NCBI RefSeq assembly: GCF_004217555.1
Contig: NZ_SHKW01000008.1
Span: 1-64,000, forward strand
DNA: 64,000 bases
Direction: 5' to 3'
DNA from: Edaphobacter modestus
GTDB lineage: Bacteria > Acidobacteriota > Terriglobia > Terriglobales > Acidobacteriaceae
In this document: piece after piece, positions 36,992-45,902 of the stretch
Layout of the letters: every line of letters begins with the position of its first letter
How positions within the stretch are numbered: position 1 is the first letter of the stretch
Notes under the pieces: model-generated
Seen by the model: the letters and a program-made list of their open reading frames with translations, nothing else
What the model was told of the DNA's origin: nothing
Databases searched by the model: none
Translations under genes and position numbers: made by a program

Positions 36992-37686
36992 TGAACATTC
37001 TGAAGGCATCGATAATGTGGATCTTTATTGCTCATGCTGTTGCTTTGGGAGGGCAAGCACCCGGTGGACTGCCCGCGACAGGGGATGAGAACATCCTGCA
37101 TGCCCTGGTAAGAGTAGGGCATGCAGGTGGTATTCCACTAGGTATCGTCCAACAGAATGATGGCGCGCTATGCCGAACGATTACCGGCATCACTCCGGAA
37201 CGCCCATCGAATGCAGCGGAAGCGATTCGGCAGCTAGCAATGCAGGCTGGATATGAAGTGACGCAGTCAGGGGGGACTTTGGTCGTTAGGCCTCGCGATG
37301 TGAGCGGTAAGCTTGCAACTGCAATGAACTATCGATTCCCACAATTCCCAGCAGATAAAGGTACTATGCGATCCTTGGGAACTACTCTCGACGGTTGGCT
37401 CGCAATGACGCTAGGCGGAGTGAAGGCTTACGCTTCCAGTGATGCAAGTTCCCTTGAAGCTAAAGTATTGAAACTTCCTGAAAGTACATCTTCAACTACC
37501 ATGGAAATCGCGGATCGTATCGTTGAGCTAGGTCCAAAAGGCGTTTGGATTCTTTCCGAAGACCAGAACCCCAACGACAAATCATGGCCTATCCACATGC
37601 GAATCTATTCCTACGAAGATAATGTCTGGTCCTTGGATAGGCTGCCATGCCCGATGCCACTCATTAAAGAACCGAAGACAAAGTGA
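36991..37686 (+). CDS. secreted hypothetical protein
   Basis: 231 residues with an N-terminal hydrophobic segment (ILKASIMWIFIAHAVALGGQ). The ATG overlaps the stop of the large secreted pseudogene. The sequence PSNAAEAIRQLAMQAGYEVT resembles short STN-type modules seen in secretin or TonB-receptor N-termini, but the match is weak. Cargo of the TniQ element. Confidence 0.6.
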   Translation: MNILKASIMWIFIAHAVALGGQAPGGLPATGDENILHALVRVGHAGGIPLGIVQQNDGALCRTITGITPERPSNAAEAIRQLAMQAGYEVTQSGGTLVVRPRDVSGKLATAMNYRFPQFPADKGTMRSLGTTLDGWLAMTLGGVKAYASSDASSLEAKVLKLPESTSSTTMEIADRIVELGPKGVWILSEDQNPNDKSWPIHMRIYSYEDNVWSLDRLPCPMPLIKEPKTK

Positions 37687-37739
37687 TTTAAATTTGGCAG
37701 GCTATGATTTTAGGACTCAACTCTGAGATCCAGTAGTCG

Positions 37740-37851
37740 ATAACGATGTGGATTGCAGTTCAGTACACGAAAGCGATGACTGCAGAACAAAATAGCGATT
37801 TGCAGATTCGGCAAATCGGGCGATCAGTACAAAACAGCGATAATTCTGACA
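37740..37851 (-). repeat. right end of the TniQ element with internal copies of the repeat
   Basis: On the minus strand, from the right end: TATCGCTGTTTTGTACTG, AAATCGCTATTTTGTTCTG, and TCATCGCTTTCGTGTACTG; a weaker ATCGTTATCGACTACTGG follows. Terminal inverted repeat 37825-37851. Spaced copies of one binding motif are the hallmark of Tn7-like ends. Confidence 0.65.
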
Positions 37852-37852
37852 A

Positions 37853-38010
37853 GGGAGTGGCGTGAAGCTCATTCGGTGTAGAGGGGTAGAGCCTAGAGTC
37901 TCTAAGGCCTTGAGGTGTGCCGCCGTTCCATATCCCCTGTGTTGGCCGATACCATAGCCAGGATACTGTGCATCCAGCTCCTCCATCAGCGCGTCCCTCG
38001 CGCGGCAGGT
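37853..38010 (-). pseudogene. rnhB: 3' fragment of rnhB abutting the TniQ element
   Basis: Reads RDALMEELDAQYPGYGIGQH, RGYGTAAHLKALETLGSTPL and HRMSFTPLP, then passes into the transposon end. It corresponds to the C-terminal quarter of ribonuclease HII, clearly related to but different from the intact gene at 11809. Nothing upstream of RDAL is rnhB. Not functional. Confidence 0.8.
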
Positions 38011-38368
38011 TTAAGTTGGGCCACGGTATCCAGCCACAAAACCGACTATGCTAAGGCGTTCAATCCCGTCAAATGGAAGCTGAGGGCAGTCTGGAAGAGG
38101 GCGAATTCCCGCCGTCGAGGCAGCTAGTTACGCTTTAGCGGCACTGCCCATTAGCGGAGGGCTGATGCCGTCACGACTCTTGGGCCAACTTAATGCTTCT
38201 ATGGTGTTCAAGATCTGATTCCATGAGCTGCCGTTTCGAAAGGCAATCACGCAGAGAGCGCAGACAATCCGGCAACGAGCCTTTGGTAAAGCATTTGACT
38301 ACGCATGGCCAGATCCCTTAGGTCCTTGTTAGAGGATCGTCTGCTGCTGCAGCTGAAAGACGCTTCGT
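38011..38368. other. unassigned debris
   Basis: Frames interrupted in all phases; no domain recognised. It lies between recognisable fragments of rnhB and nrdJ. Confidence 0.4.
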
Positions 38369-38452
38369 AAAAAGAAGCATCATGTAACCAATCGTGCCAG
38401 TAGGCGCAAGGACGGTAACCTGGGCATTGCGGAACCCGTTCTCCTTACCGGA
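38369..38452 (-). pseudogene. nrdJ: fragment of adenosylcobalamin-dependent ribonucleotide reductase
   Basis: Twenty-eight codons read SGKENGFRNAQVTVLAPTGT then IGYMM. RNAQVTVLAPTGTIGxMM is a signature of class II ribonucleotide reductase. The frame on either side does not continue the protein. Confidence 0.6.
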
Positions 38453-38495
38453 GTGGATTGCTTGACGCCACATTTGGTTCCCCCGATGGTACTAC

Positions 38496-38603
38496 GTACA
38501 GAAGGCTGCGGAGCAGATGAGCGAAGGCTATGGCTCCGGCGATGCCGACGCCGAGACCGGTAATCACCAGCGAGAGGCCCTCACCTTTGGGGTCGTTCAT
38601 CTC
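38496..38603 (-). pseudogene. C-terminal fragment of an ADOP/FtsX permease
   Basis: Thirty-six codons: EMNDPKGEGLSLVITGLGVG, IAGAIAFAHLLRSLLY. This is the last-but-one membrane helix of FtsX-type permeases (GxxGAxAxxxLLRSLLYG). It is a fourth trace of the permease family in the window. Confidence 0.5.
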
Positions 38604-38630
38604 TTCGCTGGGGATCGGAAAGCAGCCAAT

Positions 38631-39194
38631 TTAAGGTGCATCCTCTGAATCCTCACCTTCAATAAGATCCTCCCTGATTCGCCTTGCCGGATTAATCAGC
38701 TTCTCAAACGGCGGTTTGTGAAATACACCTACGTCTTCTTTGAACGGATACTGCGCATAAAATTCCCGTCGGCTCGCGCATGCCGGACAGTCGGGACCAT
38801 CTAAACATCCGCCCATGAGTGTCAACAGCTTCTCGTCTGACAGTTCGATGTACTCCGGAAAGGGAATCGAGGGGTGGCCTTGTATAGTCACCGTCTGTGC
38901 TGCCGGATCAACCATAATCAAGGGCCGGTCAAGGTCGAATTCAGCATCTTCACTGCATGTCCATACCGACGCGGAGATTCCGTGACGGCAATCGTCATCT
39001 TCAAACCCGCGCACTATTTCGCAGAGGATGTTTTTGGCAAGGAATCCTGTCTGATCCCATCTCCCACGGTTGAGCCCTTCCCTGAGATCGATCGCCACAT
39101 GGGGGCCTTTCCAGTGGGCATGCAGGTTTATACAGAGATTTGGGCCATTTCCGTCTGTTTCCTGCTTTATGCTGACTACCGCTTTGTCTCCCAT
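38631..39194 (-). CDS. hypothetical protein
   Basis: 187 residues, acidic. N-terminal GPNLCINLHAHWKGPHVAID with several His/Asp residues; C-terminal CLDGPDCPACASR is a possible zinc knuckle. No family recognised. Confidence 0.6.
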   Translation of the reverse strand: MGDKAVVSIKQETDGNGPNLCINLHAHWKGPHVAIDLREGLNRGRWDQTGFLAKNILCEIVRGFEDDDCRHGISASVWTCSEDAEFDLDRPLIMVDPAAQTVTIQGHPSIPFPEYIELSDEKLLTLMGGCLDGPDCPACASRREFYAQYPFKEDVGVFHKPPFEKLINPARRIREDLIEGEDSEDAP

Positions 39195-39480
39195 TAAGCC
39201 CTCCAGTTCGTCGGGTGCCTCAATCGAAGATACTCAACGAAATTCATCAGCCACGTGGAGCGTTTCCGTTATACCCCCAACAGGAGGGATGCCCGACCTG
39301 AACTAGGCACATTGTAGCTCCCAATTAGTGCCTTACGGCAGAGACTCCGATTCGGCGCCGTGAGGGGGACCGAAATTCCGCAACGCCGGCAACGTCGTAT
39401 TTTTGGCAACTCCCGAACCCTGTTTAGGGAACGCTGCCTCATCGTTTCGCATGAGTCCGACAAGCCGATCTGTAAGGGAT

Positions 39481-39735
39481 TCATGCTGTCTTCGCGGACA
39501 CAGTTTTCGCTGGAGTAGCCTTCTTCGCCTTCGCCCAGCGCTTTTTCTGTGCAGCTACAATACGTGCCTTGGCTTCAGCACTGAGGGGCATCCTTGTCGG
39601 GTTTGCAACAGGCGAAGTGGCCTTCGCTGGACGGCCTACTTTTCTGGATGTGGAGGCATCGGTTAGGAGCGTCTTTGCCTGCTGAAGAGCGGTGATCTGA
39701 GCATCAATTTGACTAAGGATTGTTGTTAGGTCCAT
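39481..39735 (-). CDS. lysine/alanine-rich histone-like small protein
   Basis: 84 residues from ATG 39735 (MDLTTILSQIDAQITALQQA). The tail RMPLSAEAKARIVAAQKKRW, AKAKKATPAKTVSAKTA is the basic tail of small proteins common in acidobacterial genomes, similar in composition to histone H1. Probably nucleic-acid associated; function unproven. Confidence 0.7.
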   Translation of the reverse strand: MDLTTILSQIDAQITALQQAKTLLTDASTSRKVGRPAKATSPVANPTRMPLSAEAKARIVAAQKKRWAKAKKATPAKTVSAKTA

Positions 39736-39829
39736 GCGCAAAAGACTAACAGGCTCGTGTCTGCTCAAACGGATTCATTCAATGAAAGTTGCGCGCAGGA
39801 ACAAGCTACTGCATCTTTCTCTCACAATT

Positions 39830-40390
39830 TCACCAATCTTCGGGCAGAAGTGATGCAACGGTAATTGGTGGAGATGAGGTGCCAGCGAGCCTATGGAGTT
39901 CTTGAGAACTGCTTTCACTTCCCAGCAAGATCGGAAATGCTTTTGCCCGATGAGCCAAGAGCCAAAGTGTCCTGGTGGTCCCATTGGTGAAGGAAACGCC
40001 TTTCTTACCGTGACTCGGAGAGAAATTCACCTCAGCAAGCGGGACAGGGTTTTTGAGACCCGCTGAGAAGCCTTCCACGGCATGCGCATATCTGTAATCT
40101 AGTGGCATTTGGATGCGAGGGGCACAGCTCGTCTCTGGAGTGGATCGCCACAGTTTATAAAACTTTTCCCCGTCGACGATGACCACGAAGCGACTCTCAT
40201 TATTGAATGGGGTTCGCCTAACTATCATGAAAGCTTCCTGCTCTGCTTCTATCTTCCAGACGCAGTGATGATACGTGAGCTCCACGACTTCGGGAAAAGG
40301 TTGAGAGGTTGATGGCTCTATTACCTCGACAAGCTTTTGTTTGAATGATTGAAAGCTCCGAAGCCGCTGAAGAAAATTCAGTTTTGCCAT
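39830..40390 (-). CDS. plasmid fertility inhibition factor family protein
   Basis: 186 residues. RFVVIVDGEKFYKLWRS, DYRYAHAVEGFSAGLKNPVP, LAEVNF, VSFTNGTTRTLWLLAHRAKA and FPILLGS fit the family annotated as plasmid fertility inhibition factor, members of which interfere with transfer of co-resident conjugative plasmids. The N-terminus is diverged. It supports a plasmid origin for the block. Start ATG 40390. Confidence 0.7.
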   Translation of the reverse strand: MAKLNFLQRLRSFQSFKQKLVEVIEPSTSQPFPEVVELTYHHCVWKIEAEQEAFMIVRRTPFNNESRFVVIVDGEKFYKLWRSTPETSCAPRIQMPLDYRYAHAVEGFSAGLKNPVPLAEVNFSPSHGKKGVSFTNGTTRTLWLLAHRAKAFPILLGSESSSQELHRLAGTSSPPITVASLLPEDW

Positions 40391-40453
40391 GTTTAACCTT
40401 GTATTATTCGTCCTGTTAGGCAGAATAATAGGATTATCGGTGAAATCCGAGCC

Positions 40454-40756
40454 CTACGAGATCCGGGGCGAACCGCCGAGCGCAATCGACGAAGCGCTCG
40501 CTGCCAGGACGTGGAGGGCCTCTTTGACACTGGCTGTGAGAGAGGATTCGTCCAGGCTCCACTCGACTCCGAGAGTTTGCAGCGAATAGCGTTTCGCGAT
40601 TCTGCCATCAGAACAACTGATTGCGACAACCTCTCCGCCACCGTGCCACGCGAATGCAATCCCACTCGCATGGTCAATTTCCACTGCTTTGATTCCATAG
40701 AGTTGCTGGTGCAGCTTTGGAGTCTGTGGGGCATTTTCAGGCGGCATGTGCTTCAT
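40454..40756 (-). CDS. hypothetical protein
   Basis: About 100 residues from ATG 40756 or 40747. Core AVEIDHASGIAFAWHGGGEV, VAISCSDGRIAKRYSL suggests a small beta-rich domain. Overlaps no neighbour and follows the 40779 gene by 22 bp. Confidence 0.55.
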   Translation of the reverse strand: MKHMPPENAPQTPKLHQQLYGIKAVEIDHASGIAFAWHGGGEVVAISCSDGRIAKRYSLQTLGVEWSLDESSLTASVKEALHVLAASASSIALGGSPRIS

Positions 40757-40778
40757 CTCCTCATTAGATTCCGGCAAC

Positions 40779-41231
40779 TCAACCCCCCAGTCGCACGGTC
40801 TGTCCGCATTGTGATATCTGAAACGCGTCGCCGCGTTTAGCCTGGTAGTGTGCCGCCGCACGAGTGATCCACTCCCGAATGTCCGGAGGCACGTCTTTGC
40901 CCCATTCAAGTTCCAGAGTGTGATACGGCAGGGAAGCAAGCCTCTTGTAGTCTCCGTGCTCCTCCCGTTCACGATCGGCGAATACCAGAGCGCCAGGAAA
41001 CACCCCAATAAATACCCTCAGGCGAATGATGACATCTGGACTCTGATCGAACATATCCAGAACGAACGCCTCAAATTCCGCATCATTGAGCCAGAACGGA
41101 ACTTTGAACGCGGGGAGGTCGAGGCTTTGCTTGTTGTGGATCCCGACACGCATCATGCCGTTGTAGAGATCTGCGACGAAGTGAACGCCGGAAGCTCGAA
41201 CGATCTTGGTGACTCTCGCCGTGGTTGGCAT
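40779..41231 (-). CDS. hypothetical protein
   Basis: 150 residues starting PTTARVTKIVRASGVHFVAD. No family recognised. Middle of a leftward run of four small genes (41562, 41266, 40779, 40454) with tight spacing. Confidence 0.6.
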   Translation of the reverse strand: MPTTARVTKIVRASGVHFVADLYNGMMRVGIHNKQSLDLPAFKVPFWLNDAEFEAFVLDMFDQSPDVIIRLRVFIGVFPGALVFADREREEHGDYKRLASLPYHTLELEWGKDVPPDIREWITRAAAHYQAKRGDAFQISQCGQTVRLGG

Positions 41232-41265
41232 AAATTACTCTCCGTTCGGATGGTGGTTACGCTGC

Positions 41266-41529
41266 TTACTCTTCCGCCGTGTGTGAGGGCGGAATTTGCC
41301 CGGTCGCTTCAAATTCGTCGAGGGCTTGAAGATAGTCCTTGTCTGATATGTCCACACTGAACATGAGGCGTGACTCTGGGCCATCTGCTACGAAGCGCTC
41401 GCTTTGTTCAAGGAGCGTTCGCTCAAGCGAATCCAGACGCGGCTTTCCTTTGAGCCACTGGAGGCGCATTTTGTGATGAAGAAGGTCATACTTCCTCTGC
41501 CTTTCGGCCAATTCTTTGCTCGTGCTCAT
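41266..41529 (-). CDS. hypothetical protein
   Basis: 87 residues from ATG 41529 (STSKELAERQRKYDLLHHKM), helical and charged. No family. The longer frame overlaps the upstream gene and is not needed; CGAGCACG precedes the start, so the ribosome site is weak. Confidence 0.5.
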   Translation of the reverse strand: MSTSKELAERQRKYDLLHHKMRLQWLKGKPRLDSLERTLLEQSERFVADGPESRLMFSVDISDKDYLQALDEFEATGQIPPSHTAEE

Positions 41530-41561
41530 TTGAGAATGCTCTCCTGCGATGGGATCGTGGC

Positions 41562-41768
41562 TCAGCGCGCACGAAGTAGGTGACGGCACCGGATGGCGGC
41601 GCCAAGAACAGCAAGAGGGCCGCCAAAGTGGTTGACTGCCTCACCGGAAAGTCTGCGATCCTGTAGCGCGCGAACGCAGTCAACCGACTCAGTGACGCTT
41701 AGAATCGCTGCCCAACGCATGGCACGAAGAAGATGGCGGTATCGCTTTTCGATTGCCTCATAGCTCAT
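41562..41768 (-). CDS. small hypothetical protein
   Basis: 68 residues from ATG 41768 (SYEAIEKRYRHLLRAMRWAA). Helical. Preceded by CAATGAG only; weak start evidence. First gene of the run of four. Confidence 0.45.
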   Translation of the reverse strand: MSYEAIEKRYRHLLRAMRWAAILSVTESVDCVRALQDRRLSGEAVNHFGGPLAVLGAAIRCRHLLRAR

Positions 41769-41955
41769 TGGAGGACCAACGTTTGGGTAAGGGGTGGTAA
41801 ATGACACGAGCTTTCTCCGATTTTGTTGGGATTCTTTGGCGGGATGGAGCGTTCGATACGAAACGCTGCACTGGTTTAAAAAGAAACCGCCCACCCTTAT
41901 TAAGAGGGCAGGCGCAGTGCAAGAATCAATGTTTCGATCACTACAGCAAAAGCTA

Positions 41956-41989
41956 AAGGCAGCTACAGGTTGTTACCCGTAGCTGCCTT
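41956..41989 (-). terminator. terminator of the TonB receptor gene
   Basis: AAGGCAGCTAC and GTAGCTGCCTT form a perfect 11-bp stem around 12 bases, 27 bases after the receptor stop, followed on the minus strand by TAGCTTTTGC. Confidence 0.75.
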
Positions 41990-42015
41990 GCCATTTAATA
42001 AATTGCCGGTGACTG

Positions 42016-45000
42016 TTAGAAGAACAGTTTGGCGGATACCTGCAGCTGGCGTGGGCCGTAGAGGGTGTTATTGGTACCCGTAACAGCACCGAATGCAGTT
42101 GTTCCGGAGCCAGTGAATGGGCTGATGCAGCCTTGCAGTACGGAACCTGCCGGTGCGGAGCCCTTGCATGTAGTGCTATTGGTTGGGGTGTAGGTTGAGT
42201 AGGTGGAAGCTACGTTGGTCGCAATCTTGTGGTTGAAAAGATTGAAGGCTTCGCCAGAGAACTGCATGTGAATGTTCTCGTGGATGGGCAGATCGCGGGC
42301 GATGCGGAAGTCAACGTTGTTGAATCCTGGACCGACCTGGCTATTGCGACCGATCTGCGGAGGACGACCGGTAGTTGCAGCTCCCGAACTGGAACTCATG
42401 GCGCCACCGTAGATGTTGCCTCCCGCGCCTATGTTGGTCGGGTTGCTGGAGGAAGAACCGGCTCCGTTGAAGACCGTACCGCTCATGCTTGCCACAATGG
42501 GCTGGCCTGCTGACGCGATTTCGGTTCCAGAGACGATGAATCCATCAACGATGCTCCGGGCCCATTTGTTTTCTTTGAAGAGCTGCGGCTGGTAGACAAA
42601 GCTGAGCACAAAGCGATTGCGCAGGTCGATGTCGGACTGGCCATTCTCTCCACGGACATTGTTGGGATCGAGGACGGCGTTGCCTCCGTAGAAGGTACCG
42701 AATGCGCCCTGAACCTGATCGGTATCCGTCGCTTTGGCCCACGTGTAGTTCATCAGTAACTCGAGGCCATTCTTGAAAGGACGGCGAACCGTGACTGCCA
42801 TGGAGTTATACCAGGAGTTGGCCGCACTGAAGCCGGTGTTGTAGGACTGGAGCCTCGCGTCTCTTCGATCCGAGACGAGGTAGACGGGTACGGTGAGCTG
42901 ATTGACTACGTTGCCACTCTTATCGAGGATGTTGTAGCTGCGAACGCCATGCGGCGTCTGGCCGATGAGATTGGCATCAAGGAAGACTGGGAGACGCGTG
43001 GCGCGTGAACCAACATAACCGACCGAGAACGAGATGTGCCCCGGCAGAGCCTGTTCAATGCTTAGTTCAGCTTCATGAGCCAGCGGCGGTACGAAGTTGG
43101 GATCGAGGCCGTGGAAGCTCTGCGTGCCAAGATTGCTAGGACCGGAGATCGCCGGAGCCGTGCCGCCCGAGGGAAAGAGGGCGCCGGAGAGAGATGGGCC
43201 GGTGGGCTGGAAGGGAACGTTTGGGAAGGTCAAACCGGCTGTTGGAGTAGAGGTGCAGGTCGTGGGCGCGTTTGAGGGTGCCGTGCAACCAGTGTAGTTG
43301 TAGTTGACCTGGACGACACCGTTCTCCACGCGCATAGCGTAGTAGGTGCTGCCCTGGTTGAGACCGGAGAAGAGACCGTAACCACCACGGACCACCGTGC
43401 CGGCGTAAGGCCCCCAACTGAAACCGATACGCGGCTGAACGCGGTTAGCAACATTCTTGATGGTGCTGCTGTACTGCGTCGATAGCGGCGCGAAGTTAGT
43501 GTTGTTTTTGATGGGGGCAGGAGTGAGTTGTAAGTCGTAACGCACACCTAAATTAACGGTGAGGTTCGAGCGGACCTTCCAGGAGTCTTCGGCGAAGCCA
43601 TCGAACATCTTCATCCAGAAATCATCGGCTCCGGCGCGGTTGCCAGTGTTCAGCTGATCGACGGTCTGGACGAAGCTGGTGTAATGGTACCCTGCGCTCG
43701 GATCCGTATCGCCAGACTGGCCACGGAAGGAGTCCTGCGCCCAGTTCTGGAAGTTGATTGTGGTGTTAGCACCGCTGTAATTGTAGACACCGCCACCTTG
43801 GAAGAGGTTGATCATCACCTCGTGGACGAGGTTGACGTCGCCTCCGAACTTGAACGAGTGACGCCCATGAATCGTGGAGAAGACGTCCGTTATCTGGGTG
43901 CGGTGCTCGTCAGGCTCGGCGATACGGGGAAGAGCGTTGGGCATACCGTAGGTTACGGCACCCATGGAAATGCTGGGTCCTGAGGCGTTGGCGCCTGCAG
44001 TCTCGAGATCGCGACCGTACTGAAAGTGAACTTGATTGATCGACGAACCGGAGAGCTGGGTCGTGAGGCCGGCAATCAAAAAGCGCTCGTGATAGCTGGT
44101 GGGACCATTGGTGGTGGGCGAGCTGTTCGTGAAGGTGGGAGCGGAGTTGTAGCCGTACGTGCTGTCGAAGTTAGCGAAGTTGTAGTTCACGAAGGCATCA
44201 TTTTTACTGTTGATGTGCCAATCGATGCGCGGGAAGAAGATGTTCTGTTTGCTGAAGCGTGAGGGAGGAGCGGAGGTGGCTCCGGATGTCTGCAGCAGGA
44301 AGTTGATGGCGCTGACGCACTGAGCGCTGGTAATGGTATTGGGGCACTGCGTGGGCGTGATGAGCGCAGTGGGATTGGTTCCCGCCGGCGGCGGCGTCGT
44401 CGCTGAGGGGGAGAGAGAAATGTAGTTGGTGTTGGCGTAGAGAGCGCGGCCAACACGGCGGAAGCCATCGTAGGTGAAGAAGTAGAAGAGCCGATGCTTG
44501 ATGATAGGCCCGCCTACGCTGCCTCCGAACTGCTGTTGCTGATGGATGGGCTGAGTGAGCAGGAAGGGATTACCACCGTTGTGCAGCGCCGAGAATTTAT
44601 TGAAGGGGTCGAGGGCATTTAGGGTGGGGTAGCGCAGGCTGTAGAACAGGTCGCCATGGATCGAATCGGTGCCCGACTTGGTGATGGCATTAACCTGTCC
44701 GCCGACGGCCTGACCAAACTCAACCGAGTAATTGGAGACCTGGGCCTGGAACTCCTTGATCGAGTCGAGCGAATAGACGTAGGGAGCACCCGAAGAACGG
44801 CCCCGCGCTTCGGAGAAGAGCATCTGGTTGTTGTTGCCGCCGTCCACATAGTTCTGGTTGTAGAGACCGCTGATGCCGTGGAAGCTGACCAGGCCCGTAC
44901 CGCCGTCCTGAACGACGTTGGGAGTCAAGAGGACAAAGGCGCTCCAGTTGCGGCTGTTAACGGGCACATTGGAGATCAGCTTCTCGCCGATGGTCTGGGA

Positions 45001-45420
45001 GACCTCGGTCTTCTCGGTATCGATCAGCGGAGACTCGGCGTTGACGACGATTTCAGAGCTGACCGAGCCTACGGGCAGCGCCACGTCGACGCTCAGGGTC
45101 TGGCCGACCGTGAGGGTGAGATTTTTGCGGACGACCTTCGCATAAGAACTGCCTCCGACAGTCACCTCATAGTGGCCGGATTGCAGGAAGGGAGCAGCGA
45201 AGGAGCCGTCAGCGCTGGTGGTGTAGGCACGGGTGATACCGGTATCGGTATTGGTGACGACGACCGACGCGTTGCTGACAGTGGCCCCTGTTGTGTCGGT
45301 GATGGTACCGCTGATGTTGCCCACACCGGACGTCTGGGCAGTGGCGGGCAGGGCTGTCAAAACTATGAAGATGGCTGCGATCGCAAAGGTAACTCTCTTA
45401 CACCAACGGGTATGATTCAT
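42016..45420 (-). CDS. Oar-like TonB-dependent outer-membrane receptor
   Basis: 1134 residues from ATG 45420 (NHTRWCKRVTFAIAAIFIVL), giving a signal peptide ending ATAQ; the frame upstream to 45579 is not needed. Residues about 30-115 are a carboxypeptidase-regulatory-like beta-sandwich (GTITDTTGATVSNASVVVTN), followed by a plug domain (VSSEIVVNAESPLIDTEKTE) and a large beta-barrel ending in SAKLFF with the aromatic terminus expected of an outer-membrane protein. It belongs to the large family of acidobacterial receptors thought to import oligosaccharides or peptides; substrate unknown. No TonB or transporter partner lies beside it. Confidence 0.92.
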   Translation of the reverse strand: MNHTRWCKRVTFAIAAIFIVLTALPATAQTSGVGNISGTITDTTGATVSNASVVVTNTDTGITRAYTTSADGSFAAPFLQSGHYEVTVGGSSYAKVVRKNLTLTVGQTLSVDVALPVGSVSSEIVVNAESPLIDTEKTEVSQTIGEKLISNVPVNSRNWSAFVLLTPNVVQDGGTGLVSFHGISGLYNQNYVDGGNNNQMLFSEARGRSSGAPYVYSLDSIKEFQAQVSNYSVEFGQAVGGQVNAITKSGTDSIHGDLFYSLRYPTLNALDPFNKFSALHNGGNPFLLTQPIHQQQQFGGSVGGPIIKHRLFYFFTYDGFRRVGRALYANTNYISLSPSATTPPPAGTNPTALITPTQCPNTITSAQCVSAINFLLQTSGATSAPPSRFSKQNIFFPRIDWHINSKNDAFVNYNFANFDSTYGYNSAPTFTNSSPTTNGPTSYHERFLIAGLTTQLSGSSINQVHFQYGRDLETAGANASGPSISMGAVTYGMPNALPRIAEPDEHRTQITDVFSTIHGRHSFKFGGDVNLVHEVMINLFQGGGVYNYSGANTTINFQNWAQDSFRGQSGDTDPSAGYHYTSFVQTVDQLNTGNRAGADDFWMKMFDGFAEDSWKVRSNLTVNLGVRYDLQLTPAPIKNNTNFAPLSTQYSSTIKNVANRVQPRIGFSWGPYAGTVVRGGYGLFSGLNQGSTYYAMRVENGVVQVNYNYTGCTAPSNAPTTCTSTPTAGLTFPNVPFQPTGPSLSGALFPSGGTAPAISGPSNLGTQSFHGLDPNFVPPLAHEAELSIEQALPGHISFSVGYVGSRATRLPVFLDANLIGQTPHGVRSYNILDKSGNVVNQLTVPVYLVSDRRDARLQSYNTGFSAANSWYNSMAVTVRRPFKNGLELLMNYTWAKATDTDQVQGAFGTFYGGNAVLDPNNVRGENGQSDIDLRNRFVLSFVYQPQLFKENKWARSIVDGFIVSGTEIASAGQPIVASMSGTVFNGAGSSSSNPTNIGAGGNIYGGAMSSSSGAATTGRPPQIGRNSQVGPGFNNVDFRIARDLPIHENIHMQFSGEAFNLFNHKIATNVASTYSTYTPTNSTTCKGSAPAGSVLQGCISPFTGSGTTAFGAVTGTNNTLYGPRQLQVSAKLFF

Positions 45421-45752
45421 TGAGTACTGGCTCTCCCTAAAAACGACACCGATAACAAAATGCGGTGTGTAAACGAGGTTTCTGGCAGAAGGAGATTTCG
45501 ACTGTGAGGTCTGCCGAATCGTTCCAATACAACCAGAATTGAATTTTGGTTGGTCAGCCCAAAGAATAGCGACTGTCAAGGCGAACTATGTCAACATTCG
45601 GGTAATAACGAATTGAATGATCTACTTCAATTCCCAGAACGGAACCAACGGTACAAAAGTAATCATTCAGGCAGTGGATGCGCACGTTTTTGCATGCACT
45701 GAAAACACTCGCGTTAGTTACTGATCATTCTCAACGTTGGGTTTCCTGAAGG

Positions 45753-45777
45753 CCCCCATGCGGGGGACCTCCTTTTT
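45753..45777 (+). terminator. orphan terminator-like hairpin
   Basis: CCCCC-ATGC-GGGGG followed by ACCTCCTTTTT, oriented rightward, with no rightward gene upstream in 45580-45750. It could end an unrecognised small RNA or be left from a deleted gene. Confidence 0.45.
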
Positions 45778-45902
45778 CGATTGTTTCTGCAGTTACTACC
45801 CGCGTGCCTACCACCGCGTGGACTTGTCGCGTAACGTCGCGCGAATCGGATAGATGGTCGAATAAGCACGCCGTCTAATTCGTTGTTGGAGATGGAGTCG
45901 CC

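Larger units (their letters stand above)
32932..37851. mobile_element. TniQ-bearing transposon remnant (Tn7/Tn5053-like ends)
   Basis: A 4920-bp unit. Left end 32932 and right end 37851 (inverted) both begin TGTCA and match at 21 of 27 positions, sharing ATCGCT and GTACTG. The left end lies 80 bases before a tniQ-like gene; the right end carries further internal copies of the repeat (37740-37851), as in Tn7- and Tn5053-like transposons, which bind their transposase at several sites. No TnsA, TnsB/TniA or TnsC/TniB gene is present and no target duplication is evident (AGCAG versus AGGGA), so it is a decayed or non-autonomous element. Confidence 0.65.

Noticed and set aside
32927..37856. Target-site duplication for the TniQ element
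   Set aside because: The flanking pentamers AGCAG and AGGGA do not match, so no duplication is claimed.
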